DNA of 64,000 nucleotides from Rhineura floridana (taxonomy: Eukaryota; Chordata; Lepidosauria; Squamata; Rhineuridae). Under the pieces are notes generated by a model, which worked only from the letters and a program-made list of their open reading frames with translations, was not told the origin of the DNA and did not search any database. The stretch covers positions 100,212,838-100,276,837 of the forward strand of contig NC_084485.1 in the NCBI RefSeq assembly GCF_030035675.1, given 5' to 3'. The translations under genes and the position numbers were made by a program. Of this stretch, positions 12,480 to 23,102 are shown in pieces. The first letter of the stretch is position 1; the number at the start of each line of letters is the position of its first letter.

Positions 12480-13455
12480 TTGTTATCCAAAATTGGATCA
12501 AGCCTTTTTCTGTCAAGATTGTGTGTTGATCGTTGTGCACCGATCTCCCCACATAAAACAAATTCACGCACAGGCGTCTTCCAACCAAAACAAAACAAAA
12601 GTCCCATGGCGATTGGTGAATGGCAACGGGGGCAGGACTGTGAAATCCGGAAGCCCCTAGTCATGGATCGGCACATGGGCAGTGGATATAGACTCAGTCG
12701 TCCTGGCTCAAGGACCGAGGCAGTTGAGTAGTTCGGCAGCTATACCCACGACTGAGCAGTCCTATTCAGGATCCACTCTGCTCACCTCATATGGGGAGGT
12801 GGCTAGAAAAGGTGCCCTAAACATAGTCTGCCTCATCTCTCTCCCTGACTGGATCACCGCGTCCAGTGGAGTCACCACTTAGCAGTCGCAAAAGACAAAT
12901 GAACTTTGGAACATGGAATATACGGACATTGCTGGACAATACAGATAGTGAATGTCCAGAACGCAGGACTGCCATCATTGAGAGGGAGTTGAGACGTTTT
13001 AATACTGACATAGCAGCACTCCAAGAAACTCGAAGAGCAGGAGAGGGACAATTGAAGGAAGAAAAAGGAGGTTACACCTTCTTCTGGAAAGGACTGCCTG
13101 AACAAGAACAACAAATACATGGAGTAGGCTTTGCTATTAAAAATGATCTTGTGAAGCTCTTGTCAGAAGTTTCTACTGGCATTAATGAACGACTCTTAAC
13201 TCTCCGATTAAAACTCGCCAAAAACCAGCAGGCAACTATTCTAAGTGCTTATGCACCAACATTAGATGCTAATGAAGACATCAAGGAAAAATTTTATACC
13301 CAGCTGGACACCATCTTATACCTAAGGAGGATAAATTATCCTCCTGAGCGATTTCAATGCAAGAGTTGGCCGTGATTTTGATTTATGGCCAGAAACCATT
13401 TGGGAAAGAAGGAGTGGCAATAGCAACCTGAATGGCATTCTACTTCTGACTAAAT
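12480..13455 (+). mobile_element. 5'-inverted part of the same LINE: leader and endonuclease domain
   Basis: A frame at 12866-13375 reads MNFGTWNIRTLLDNTDSECP, DIAALQETRRAGEGQL, GGYTFFWKG, VGFAIKNDL and ILSAYAPT, the N-terminal half of an AP-type endonuclease of an RTE-like LINE. It breaks off before the HD/SDH end. About 380 bp upstream looks like its leader (ACGGGGGCAGGACTGTGAAA region). It faces away from the RT half at 11250-12475. One insertion event with an inverted 5' end (twin priming) explains both; two separate insertions would also do. Confidence 0.75.
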
Positions 13456-13469
13456 GTGCAGATGTCATG

Positions 13470-13895
13470 GGGTGGGCTTCCTTCTCCTTGCCTCCCGATG
13501 GGTTGCAGCTGGTTCCAAAGGTGGGGGGTGCATTAATGGTCCTAAATCTCCCCATGAAAGGGAGATTTGGGGCCATTATTGTGCCTCCCTAGTCTCGGAG
13601 CCAGCTACATTTGACAGGAGGGTAAGGAGGAAGTTCCTCTTCACCCCACCAATCAAATGCAGCCAGCTCCGAAGCCTGGGGGGCGTGTCAACAAGCCTAA
13701 ATCTCCTGAGCTTTGGACCCTGTTGTTGCACCGGCCTTGAAGCCAGCTGCATTCATTCATGGGGGCAAGGAGTAAGTTCTTCCTTGCCTCCCAATGGGAT
13801 GCACCTGGCTGTAAAGCTGGGGGCATGTCAACAGGCCTAAATCTCCCTGGGGAAGGGAGATTTGGGTCCATTGTTGCGCCCCCCCAGCTGACCAG
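13470..13895. repeat. Decayed tandem array, about 155-bp period, three units
   Basis: Three head-to-tail units share TTGCCTCCCRATGGG, a GCAGCTGG-like box, GGCATGTCAACAGGCCTAAA and GGGAGATTTGGG(G/T)CCATTRTTG. Units start near 13477, 13632 and 13770. It begins right after the truncated endonuclease. No coding sense; satellite-like or part of an unknown repeat. Confidence 0.6.
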
Positions 13896-14394
13896 AAATC
13901 TGGAGATTGGGGTGGCTCACCCAGAGTCCTGGGGAGGACCCACAAAAACTGAAGTCTCCAGGTGAAATCTGGAGACATGGCAATGCTACATTTGACCTGA
14001 AGGGAGCTGTTTTCTTCTGTTTAACATGACCTTCCTGATATACAATACGAATGCTTATTAAATAGCTAATGTCATCTAATCACCCTGCAAACAAATCAGG
14101 ATGAATGCTCAATAAACAGGTTATCTGGAAGTGCCCGTCATGTAGACATCCCCTTTCAACTCTCCTTGCTCCCCAGTCCTCATCAACATTTTTGGGGAGA
14201 GGGAGACTTCCATGAGGGCAGCAACAGAATATATATGTTTTTTTGCTACATTTGAGGTTCCCTGGAGGCTATTACGTTAAGGTGTGTTCTATTGAAATAA
14301 ACTGGACATGTCCAAGTAATGGGTTTAGGAGCAGAGTAGCAATCTAATTACTGAACAAGCAGAACAGATATTCTGGATAGCAGAACTTGCTTTA
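13896..14394. other. Intergenic, nothing recognised
   Basis: Only a weak copy of the short palindromic family (about 14258-14345) is visible. No gene. Confidence 0.4.
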
Positions 14395-14868
14395 CTTGCT
14401 TTACTATCCTCTTAAGGCCTTAAAGCCCTTAACGGCATCGGAGCGCAATACCTGGCGGAACGCCTCTCCCGCTATATACCTACCCGGTCACTGCGCTAGA
14501 CGTCGAAGGCCCTTCTCCGTGTCCCAATGCATAAGGAGGCACGGAGAACGACAACTAGAGCTAGGGCCTTCTCGGTGGTGGCCCCCGAACTATGGAACGC
14601 CCTCCCTGACGAGATACGCCTGGCGCCTTCTCTGTTATCTTTTCGGCGCCAGGTAAAGACCTACCTCTTTGCCCAGGCATTTTAAAAAATTTTAAATTGA
14701 ATTTAAATTTGGAATTTTAATTATGTTTTATTGTGTACTGTATTGTATTTACATCCGCTTGTATTTTAATCTGTTTTATTATGCTGTTCACCGCCCTGGG
14801 AGCTTATTGCTATAGGGCGGTCTAGAAATGTAATAAAATAAAATAAATAAATAAATAAATAAATAAAA
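14395..14868 (+). mobile_element. L2-like LINE 3' end with tail
   Basis: A 5'-truncated copy. Residues such as ARAFSVVAPELWNALPDEIR and LLSFRRQVKTYLFAQAF can be read across frame changes in 14400-14680. It ends in CCGCCCTGGGAGC, TATAGGGCGGTCTAGAAATG and an (AAATA)n tail. It belongs to the same family as 3820-4515, and is richer in CpG, which hints at a younger insertion. Confidence 0.8.
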
Positions 14869-15141
14869 TTATTGCTATACCCTCATGATTGCTAAAAGCA
14901 CTGCAGAAGCTGCAATCCCAACCATACCTTTATGGTGCAAGTTCTGTTGAAACCAATAAAACATCCAAAATGAGCAGAGTACTGTCAGCTGCAGGTTAGA
15001 ATACTATCAGCTGCAGTAGAAAAAACAGTAAGTTGAGACACAGACAGGGTGATGACTATGGCCATCCTTCTATGTGTTGCTATATACAAAATACTGTACA
15101 CACAATCTGGGCACCATCTAGTGGAGACAGTGTGTATCAGA

Positions 15142-15243
15142 TTAATCCCCTCACCATTCCCTGTTTCTACCTTTCTGTCATTTATATGCAGGTTAATCCC
15201 CTCACCATTCCCTGTTTCTACCTTTCTGTCATTTATATGCAGG
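15142..15243. repeat. Perfect 51-bp tandem duplication
   Basis: Unit 1 (15142-15192) and unit 2 (15193-15243) are identical, starting TTAATCCCCTCACC and ending TTTATATGCAGG. There are only two copies and no decay, so the event is recent or an assembly or polymorphic feature. Confidence 0.95.
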
Positions 15244-15416
15244 TCTTCTTATAATACAAGGAAATAACATTGCTTTGATGCATTACCATGGAGCTTAAAG
15301 ATTTCTTTTTGTGTCTAGGACATAAAAGAAACCCCTTTCAAAAATTAAATATAGGCCCATTAGTTTTATTTTTGAGCTGCACAGATTAATATGGACCAAA
15401 ACAGGTTTGACTATGG

Positions 15417-15640
15417 CCACATTCACACCAGATATTTATTCCACTTTTATTCCATTTTAAACAATCATGCCTTCCTCCAAAGAATCATGGGAAGTACAGT
15501 TGGTGAAGTGTGCTGAGAGTTGTTAGGAGACCCCTATTCTCCTTGCAGAGCTACAGTTTGCCGGAGTGGTTTAACAGGCATTTCCTCTTCCCAGAAAGCT
15601 CTGAGTTGTTATCTACACCTGTTATAACCAGCTTGTTCTG
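15417..15640. repeat. Probable non-autonomous DNA element
   Basis: AGAATCATGGGAAGTACAGTT, GCTGAGAGTTGTTAGGAGACC and GCAGAGCTACAGTTTGCC resemble a widespread amniote MITE in which a CTACAATTCCCAG-type box occurs in both directions. Ends are not defined. Confidence 0.4.
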
Positions 15641-15660
15641 AATAAAAGCATCACCTAGAA

Positions 15661-15744
15661 CAGCTTTCCCCAACCTAATGCCCTCCAGACAGCTGAGGCT
15701 GATGGGAATTGTAGTCCAAAACATCTGGAGGGCACCCTAGGCTG
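15661..15744. mobile_element. Short hAT-type MITE
   Basis: An 84-bp element with inverted ends CAGCTTTCCCC...GGCTG and inner arms CCCTCCAGAC / ACATCTGGAGGGC. The flanks ACCTAGAA (15653-15660) and TCCTAGAA (15745-15752) are an 8-bp target copy with one change. It is an internally deleted relative of 19389-19526. Confidence 0.7.
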
Positions 15745-15752
15745 TCCTAGAA

Positions 15753-18130
15753 TAACATCGTATCTGCACCAAATCCACTTGTTACAACACAGGCATTCTC
15801 AATCAGTGCTGCAGTCCTGCAGTTATCAAATTTCCCTTCCCTTCTCTGACTTGGCAAAATACAAGCCTCAAGTCAACATTTTAAAAGAAAATTATCTGAT
15901 AACTGTCCGGTACTATTTTCTCCTTTATCTTTTGAAAAGACTTTTCTTTCCAATGTCCATATCGATCCCCAACTGAACCTATAAATATTGACCAGCCTAT
16001 TTTGTTGATCTTTCCACCGTTAACCACTAAAGGATTTACGGGTGCCAAGCTCTTTTGTTGAATTAACAATGTTTGGGAGTGGGTTTTTACAAATATCCTC
16101 TGATGACTCACAGACGAAAATAAGGATACTCATGCACTGTTCTAATTTCTGCATATCTATAAACAGTAAGACTAGTGTTTGTATAGTTTACTCCTTAATT
16201 GTGACAAGGGTGAGCATTTTATGCTTTTGCTTGATAAACATAGTTATGTTAGAAGCTTTGTTATATCATAGACAGGGTTCTAGTCGTCCAGGGTCACGTG
16301 TGTGTGTGTCATAGACCTCTTACTTTTTTGAGAGCAGGATCCAAGCAGGTCCCTATGTACAGACTGATCAGCATGAAAGGGGTGCATGTTAGCCACTGCA
16401 AAGAGTCTTCTCACTTGGCTAACAACATGCTTCCTTGGCCTTTCTTGCTGAATAGAGTTAATCAGAGTGAAAGGAGGTGAGCCAGTTACTGAGAAGACAC
16501 TTCTCAGTAGCTAACAACATGCCTCCCCTTTCCTGCTGATGGGCTCCTAGGGTAAATGATAAGTGAGCTTCATAGCAAAGTACCTTTGTCTCCCAAATCC
16601 TAGCCCCAATTTGGCTTCATTCCTGAGGATTTGAAGGGGGAAGGGGGACTTGGAAAAGGCTTTGCGAGTCTTCCCCCCTTCCCGCTTTAACTGCCTGACA
16701 CTGCAGAGTTAAAGGCGAAGGGGAGGTGATTTGCTCAGGCTTTCCCAAATCTCCCCCTCCCCCTCCAGTATCAGGGAATGGGAAGGCTTTCATAAAGGCT
16801 TTAAGGCAGCCCTTGATCTCCAATTTGAGCAAAGGGAGCGCAAGAGGTGTCTTAAAGCCTTTGCAAAAGCATCTTTGTAGTAAATTGTGTGCATGTACTG
16901 CTTCAGAAGGCAATTTTGCGCAGGGCTTTAATCCCTACTCAGCTGCTGAGCAGAAATTAAATCCTGCTGCTGTTGCTGTGCGATCTTGTTCCCTACTGAG
17001 AATAGGATTGAGCAACCAAGGCAGGATTAGCTGGTGGGTTAACATGGTTTGGTGCAAGGGACCCCTGAAGGGCCATGATTGATGCAGAGGCTGGAGGTTC
17101 CTCACCCCGCTTTAGATACTTGCCCAGGGAAGTAAATGGTTGACCCATGTAAAAGATCCCCCTCCTGCAAGCATGTTTAAGGGTCATATGTGCAGTGCAC
17201 ATACATGCAGACTCTTGGAGACACATGTAACTTTTGCTAATGATATATATATATATATATATAACAGGGACCCTCTCTCGTAAACAAGGTCAGTGGAAGC
17301 ATATGGTAGTACACTAGGTGAGTAAACTGAATTTGCTTTAGAAAATTCTTCACCTCCTATTCTAGTGTCTGTTGGGGTTGCCAACCCTTATGGGTCAATG
17401 GGCATTTTGAATTTTTAGAAAGTGCTGTAGGCATCAGCCACTAATGGCTGATGTGTGTGTGTGTGATGACATAACACAAAATGACTGTCGTGGGGATGTG
17501 GCATAATGGCTGCCATATCTAAAACATAAAACAGATAGTGTTTCAGAGACAATTAGGTGCATCCATAATTAAACATTCTGTCCATCATAATTTCACTAGT
17601 ATTTCTTTTTTTTCTGTTTCAGATATGTGTGACCCAGGTAAATGTGTCATAACCACTTCAGCAAGAGCACTGTGGATTTTTGAGGTGATATTTACTGAGA
17701 CCTTTCCTGGGTGCCATAGGGGGTAATGTTGCCTGCAAGTGCCATGCTGGAAATACCTGGTCTATATTCTTCCCCCAGAACTATTCTCACTGTATTTCTT
17801 GGTACTGTTTTTCTCATGAACTTTGTGCCCCTCTCATTCTTCTCGAATTTGGAACATAAGAATCACTGCCTAATTTAGCCCCTCCTTTTTTAATGCTTCC
17901 TGTACTGGTTACATGTCACACTGACAATCCCACTAGGTAAGACTTTAGGATTCTATTGCCCCCTGGGGTAGAAGTGACAAATGTACATAAGGGACAAAGG
18001 GACAAATCTAGGATTTTAATGTTTACCTATTTATTGGGCTATCCCCCTCCCCTTATGAAAACTAAGTAGAAGAGACAGGGGGGATCAATGCTCTTTCTGA
18101 TTAAGGTCTTTATTGCATGTGAAACTGTTG
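15753..18130. other. Intergenic, nothing recognised
   Basis: Holds an (AT)n run at about 17242-17263 and short AT- and GC-variable tracts. Block 16320-16545 repeats GCTAACAACATGC twice. No gene is supported. Confidence 0.5.
17242..17263. repeat. (AT)n microsatellite
   Basis: About eleven AT units. Confidence 0.95.
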
Positions 18131-18187
18131 TTTTTAGATATTAGAGACAGGAAGGACAGGCTCTGGTGCTGGGTAAAATTTATTGTA

Positions 18188-18226
18188 AGCTCGACGCATT
18201 TCAGAAATTATCCTTCTTCAGGAGCT
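18188..18226 (-). ncRNA. Hammerhead-ribozyme-like motif, left copy
   Basis: On the - strand: stem I strand AGCTC, core CTGAAGA, a 4-bp stem II with a TAAT loop, GAAA, a minimal stem III, cleavage triplet GTC, then GAGCT closing stem I. Stem II pairs fully if G-U is allowed. The stem III region has C-to-T type changes relative to the right copy. Activity is not shown. Confidence 0.55.
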
Positions 18227-18680
18227 AAAAACATTAAAACAAACAAATCAATATCATGGAGACAACACCATGGTCTTAAACATTAACAAAATACTTTAAA
18301 AGACCACACTCCATATAACTCACTTTACAAATATTTTAAAATGTTGCCATAAAGAATGTGCATTGCCTGGACAGAGTAAAGGAAACAGATCTCCACAGGT
18401 CAGTACAGGTCTATGTCTTCATTTTTCTGGGGAGGGTGAGAGAGTTTTATGTTGAAGCTGTTTTGTCATGGCCAGTACAAGATTCTGTCTAATTTGAGCC
18501 ACACAGTATAGTTTTATAAGATGTTAGTTCAATGTTAATGTTCAGGGATACAACATAATGGTATTTTAAAATGTGTGTAAAGTGAGTTATATGGAGTGTG
18601 GTCTTTAAAAGTATTTTGTTAATGTTTAAGACCATGGTGTTGTCTCCATGATATTGATTTGAGTTTGTTTTAATGTTTTT

Positions 18681-18719
18681 AGCTCCTGAAGAAGGATAAT
18701 TTCCGAAACGCGTCGAGCT
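18681..18719 (+). ncRNA. Hammerhead-ribozyme-like motif, right copy
   Basis: AGCTC (18681-18685) pairs with GAGCT (18715-18719) as stem I. Core CTGAAGA is at 18686-18692, GAAA at 18705-18708, and cleavage triplet GTC ends at 18714. Stem III is the tiny ACGCGT type known from Penelope-like elements. Stem II (18693-18704) has an A-C mismatch at its base, so folding may be weak. Confidence 0.6.
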
Positions 18720-18813
18720 TACAATAAATTTTACCCAGCACCAGAGCCTGTCTCTCCTTCCTGTCTTCAGTTTGGTGCCTGTTCCCTTTTGTTTCTACCG
18801 TTTTTAGATATTA

Positions 18814-19388
18814 ACCATCTATAAAATGTCCTGCCAATGAAACTGCAAATATAGGACACTGTTTTTATTGCAGGTGTCTCTGTGTGTCTATCGCAGGTGT
18901 CTCTGTGTGGGGAACTGTGAGTGAATGATTTACTACAGTCATACATTGTAGTCTTATTAATATTGCAGATTAATTGTTGAGACAAAGAGAAATTTACGAG
19001 AATCCTGCTGTGTAATCCAGAGTTATCAAGTCTCTCCATGGTGGTATGAACGCAGCAAGGACAGGGACTGCACAGTTGATCTTAACGGAAGCAGTAGTGA
19101 AGGGGGTGTCTAATTTCCTGTGGGCAAATTTGTGCTCAAAACCATCACTGTAGCTTTCTCAGTCCCCTTATTTCCTCCCTGTCCATGAAGTGGTTTTAGG
19201 AGAGGGTGCTATCTTTATCACCAAAATTGCCCACAGGGGAAAAGTTAATTACCCCCTTCCTCCAGTATTATTATTAACTTCACAGCCTTCCCTTCCACTG
19301 AAAGAAAAGTGGTTTGTTTTTTAAAATTATTTTTAAAAGTGTAGTTTTAGCCTTAGGGCAGGGATAGGAAAACTGTGGCCATCTAGAG
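18814..19388. other. Intergenic, nothing recognised
   Basis: A short exact repeat of GCAGGTGTCTCTGTGTG (near 18872 and 18894) is the only structure noted. No gene. Confidence 0.4.
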
Positions 19389-19526
19389 CAGCCTTTTTCA
19401 ACCAGTGTGCCTCCAGATGTTGTTGGACCACAACTCCCATCTTTTCTGACCATTGGCAATGCTGGCTGAGGCTGATGGGAGTTGTGGTCCAACAACATCT
19501 GGAGGCACACTGGTTGAAAAAGGCTG
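19389..19526. mobile_element. hAT-type MITE with 8-bp target duplication
   Basis: 138 bp with almost perfect inverted arms of about 53 bp, starting CAGCCTTTTTCAACCAG and ending with its complement. Both arms hold GTGGTCCAACAACATCTGG. The flanks are perfect copies of ATCTAGAG (19381-19388 and 19527-19534), the 8-bp duplication expected of hAT transposition. No coding capacity. Confidence 0.9.
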
Positions 19527-19856
19527 ATCTAGAGGTTGCCATCCCTGACCTTTGGCTGTACTGGCTGGTGCTGATTGGAGTTGGGAGTCCATCATCTGTA
19601 GGCAGTGACAATGGGTGGCTGTTTCAGACTAAAACCAGGAGCACATTCCACTGCTCCACTGAGATAGAGCTACCAGCTGCTGCTGGCTGTAAGGCAACAG
19701 ATTCCCCATTCCTGCTGTTATTGCCCTCTATTCCTTCTACCACTGGTTATTTTCTGTTAATGACTTGTTTGGCTTTCCAGCATCCCCACCCCCACAAGTA
19801 CAGCAAGTTAATTAAATTGTCCACCCACCTCATGCTCAATTGCACTGCAGATGCTC

Positions 19857-20080
19857 TTGTGTTTATTTATTTCATTTATATCCCACCTTTCCTCTAAGGA
19901 GCTCAAGGTGGTATATAAACTTCCACATTTTATGCTCACAACAACCTTGCGAGGTAGGTTAGGTAGTCAGTTACTGGCCCAAGGTCATACAATGAACTTC
20001 GTGACCAAGCTGGGATTTGAACGCTGGACTCCCAGGTCCAGTCCGACTCAGTCTAACCACTACACTACACTGGCTCTCCC
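19857..20080 (-). repeat. tRNA-derived SINE, antisense
   Basis: Read on the - strand it starts GAGCCAGTGTAGTGTAGTGG (A-box side), then a B-box-like GTTCAAATCC, TGGGCCAGT-type body, GGTTGTTGTGAG, and ends in a GGTGGGATATAAATG box with an (AAATA)-type tail. It is nearly full length. The pol III boxes are in place but decayed. Confidence 0.75.
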
Positions 20081-20149
20081 AATTGACCTGCATGCAGATA
20101 CTTCCTGCCTTTAGCCTTACTGAAGCGCAAAACAAGCATTCCACGTCAA

Positions 20150-21450
20150 AACGGAAGCTGGCTAATGCGTGCGAGTACATTCTTTTTAAGGTCTATGGCT
20201 CCTCTTTCGCGCCTTTTTCTACGTTCTTTCAAGTCTGCCTCCCAGCAACCGTTATATTGCCACTATTTAAATATCGCTCTGCTTTCTTTCGGCCCTTACG
20301 GGTAAAGTAATTGGTTAGTCAAAGCAGATAGCGATTGGCCAAACTTCGAAGTGAGGCGGGGTTAAAACGGTAGTAATTCATATTTTCTCTTCTTCAATCC
20401 GTCTCCTATGTAGCGGGCTTTAAGCTTTTTGTCCAGGCGTCTACCCTTGTATGCGCGCGCATTTGCGCAAGGACCCTTCTGAGCTGTGCCGGCCATCTGC
20501 CTGAATCTGAGAGAACGGAGGGAGAGGCCGTAGTTGTTTAGCGTGGAGCAGAAGCGGGGGCGACCACCAAACAAGCGTGGGGAACAACGTGCCATAATTT
20601 TTACCGCCTTACCTGACCTGCGCGGGTGGCGCCGGTGACTAGTAGTAAACCGGCGTTCGTGCCAGTCGCTGTAAGAAGCCCGGCGCGAGAAACGCGTTTG
20701 GAAAACGGGTCCTGGCTGTGTGCAAAACGCGCCAACTTTCCCTTTTGGGGGGGGGTGGCTGAGATTGGAGTAACCCAATAAACTCTCAGTCTACAGCAAT
20801 TGGGGAGGGGGCATATTCCGGGATAGCGTCTTCCTTTCGCCCCCCTGCCGGCCTTCCCTCCCTCCCACGCCTTACCAGCCGGGACCTGGCAGAACGAGAA
20901 GATGTAGCGGGTGAGGAGATGCGGCCGCGCCACCATTAGTGAGCCTGAGAATCGGCAGCGGAGGGTGCGAGCGATTGTGCGTGTTTCCATCTGACGGGCG
21001 GAAAGCTGTCTGCCCCCTCCCCATTTCCTCTCACTTCCCTCCTTGTTCCTCTGGTGGGTTTCTGAGGCAATAACCATGGGAGGGGGAATCTAATCTCGCC
21101 GCCTCTGAGAGTCTGGAACCTCGAGTCATAGCCCGTTCTCCCTGCCTGCCTCCTTTTCCCGCCCTACAATCTGGGGTACGTTTCCAACGTTGGTAGCTTG
21201 AATGAACTGAGGAAAGTCCTCCACTCCCTCTCCGCGGCTTTTTTTTTAGGGGGGAAGGGGAAGTTATGAGTCCCTGTCTCTTTTGAAGGGGTTTCTTTGC
21301 TTTCGGTTTTCCTGCTCGTCGCAGGAGGCGCCACGCTTGTTTAGTGACGGCGAGAACATTTAGGGATCGGGTTTTGAGGCTGCTGCAACCAGAAAGTAGT
21401 GTTTGGGGGAGGGGGGTGATACCGCGGAGTTGTGTGCCTGGAAATTAAAT
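20150..21450 (+). promoter_or_regulatory. USP1: CpG-rich promoter region of USP1
   Basis: CpG density and GC content rise sharply against AT-rich flanks. Visible elements are an E2F-like TTTCGCGC (20205-20212), two inverted CCAAT boxes (ATTGG at 20310-20314 and 20334-20338), and a GC box GGCGGGG (20355-20361). The first USP1 exon should be non-coding and lie here, since the ATG sits in the next exon; I could not place its start or splice donor. E2F and CCAAT sites fit the known cell-cycle control of USP1. Long frames on the - strand here are GC-rich chance frames. Confidence 0.7.
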
Positions 21451-21860
21451 CCAAGATCCTGAACATGTTTATTCAAGTACGTGGATAACTTGAGGCTTCC
21501 TTCTAAGTACGGTAGATAGGATTTGCGCCACGACCATCAACTTGCGATTCCTGCGCTGGGTCACTTCTGTCCTTTTCATTCAACATCCGGAAAGGGAAAC
21601 CGCATGTCCTTAATAAAGGGAACAAATTTCCAGGGCAAAGAGAGCTTTTTAAAGGATCAAAGCAATCAGAGTTACATTGTGCGCTGATAAAGTATGATTG
21701 TTTTACCGGTTCACTTAGGGGTTACTCTTGAAGCAGTGTCGTCACAATTTCTGCTGCCACTTACAAAACGTAAACGTGGTCTTTTATATGCTTTAACAGG
21801 CATGACTGCAGATTGCAATTTTGTCTCATTCGTTCCTCAACGTTCTGGTGAGGGGGGAAA

Positions 21861-22030
21861 ATGCCAGGCGTGTTGGCCAGTGACACTAACGGGCTTTCAA
21901 GAGGCACCTCAACGAAAAAAAGCAGACTGTCATTGAAGTTTTTTCAGAAAAGGGAAACAAAAAGAGCTCTGGATTTTGCAGACTCGGCAGAAAATGAGCA
22001 ACAGGCTTCAGAATATGAGTGTTCTGAAAT
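21861..22030 (+). CDS. USP1: USP1 coding exon 1 (start codon)
   Basis: Starts MPGVLASDTNGLSRG and runs through KFFQKRETKRALDFADS to ASEYECSE, close to the human N terminus. The ATG has A at -3. The exon ends after AT at 22030, before a GTGTGTAAG donor, and the split codon becomes Ile57. The exon also holds 5' UTR upstream; acceptor AG at about 21799 (TTTATATGCTTTAACAG) is plausible but not certain. The N-terminal stretch is basic and unstructured, as in the family. Confidence 0.95.
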
Positions 22031-22145
22031 GTGTGTAAGAGTTTGTTTTTCAATTGCTCATCACAATATACCATGAACTTTTACAGGCTTTCTTCTTTTT
22101 TGGGGGGGGGGGAAGGTGGGTCATCAGTTCTATATTTGTGTTGGT

Positions 22146-22350
22146 TATAGTGCAATGCTGGGAAAAACAGAAGGGAGTAGAAAAAGAGGAAGACCATACA
22201 AGACCATACATGGATCGATTCAATAAAGGAAGCCACAGACCTGAACTGATAAGATCTTAACAGGGTGGTCCATGACAGATGCTATTGGAGGTCGCTGATT
22301 CATAGGGTCGCCATAAGTCGTAATCGACTTGAAGGCACATAACAACATAC
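22146..22350 (+). mobile_element. BovB LINE 3' end
   Basis: AACAGAAGGGAGTAGAAAAAG is the reverse complement of the type of sequence at positions 20-50 of this window, and GGTCGCCATAAGTCGTAATC plus GACTTGAAGGCACATAACAAC is the squamate BovB 3' tail shared with Sauria-type SINEs. 5'-truncated; no intact frame. Confidence 0.8.
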
Positions 22351-22704
22351 AGCTCTGTATTGCACTAAGCATGTAGTATATCAGTTGTGCAAAATCTTGC
22401 TGTGTTTTAATTATTACAGTACATTAGCTTACCATTTTTTAAAAAGTATACCCCTCCCTTGAGTATATTTGCTTCCGTTTCTCCTAGTAGAAGGCTGTAA
22501 ATGGTGTTCTTTGGAGAGGCTCCTACATTATTACTAAATTCATATTGGTTACTGATATTTTATTTCGGTGGCAAATTGTTTTTTATGTAGTTAGCAGTGA
22601 ATGACTTAAGAGTTGGATAGACTATACCCTACATATCCAGTTTTGGATGACATACTATTTTCAGAACAAAAAGTCAATATTTTCCTTAAAACATTAAATT
22701 TGGT

Positions 22705-22812
22705 GAAAAGGATTCTAGGAATACAGTCCTAAGAACAATTACTAGAAATGAAGAACTACTAAACTAAGTGTGATTTACTTCCACATAAATACATGTAGGA
22801 TTGCACTGTACA
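22705..22812. repeat. Short palindromic element (GGATTGCA family)
   Basis: AATACAGTCCTAAGAACAATT on the left and AATACATGTAGGATTGCACTG on the right are roughly inverted. It is a decayed member of the family described at 8015-8095. Confidence 0.4.
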
Positions 22813-23102
22813 CTTTTATTCTTATATGCAAGTTTCTGATACCTCACAGGTTGTTTCTATATGAGGAAATCTTTTTTAAATAAATAATGGATTAAAGTGT
22901 CAAAATACAAAATGAGGTTTATGTGCTATAAGTGCTATTAATTCATTTTTGGAATTCAGTTTTTATGTAATACATAAACAGTGTATTACATACAACACTG
23001 ATTGAGAAACAGTTCTTAGCATTTTAGTAAAGGTTATAATTTCTAAATTTAGAAGACATACATGTGTATATTGGAATAAAAATTATATTTTGTGTATGAT
23101 AG

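Larger units (their letters stand above)
18144..18800. mobile_element. Penelope-like (PLE-type) insertion built as an inverted repeat
   Basis: A 657-bp insertion flanked by a perfect 13-bp direct repeat TTTTTAGATATTA (18131-18143 and 18801-18813), the sign of one retrotransposition-type event. Left arm (about 18150-18345) and right arm (about 18560-18765) are near-identical inverted copies of about 200 bp around a unique centre. Each arm carries a hammerhead-ribozyme-like motif followed by TTACAATAAATTTTACCC. Penelope-like elements are known to carry hammerhead motifs in their terminal repeats with the GAAACGCGTC signature seen here. No reverse transcriptase remains. The family assignment is inference from that motif. 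Confidence 0.65.
22031..23102 (+). other. USP1 intron 2 region with BovB 3' end
   Basis: Intron with GT at 22031 and AG at 23101-23102. It holds a poly-G run near 22100, a BovB tail (separate entry) and a short palindromic element at 22705-22812. Confidence 0.85.

Noticed and set aside
20362-21077. Frames of 138 and 158 codons on the - strand in the CpG-rich region
   Set aside because: GC-rich promoter sequence yields long chance frames; compositionally biased and without domains.
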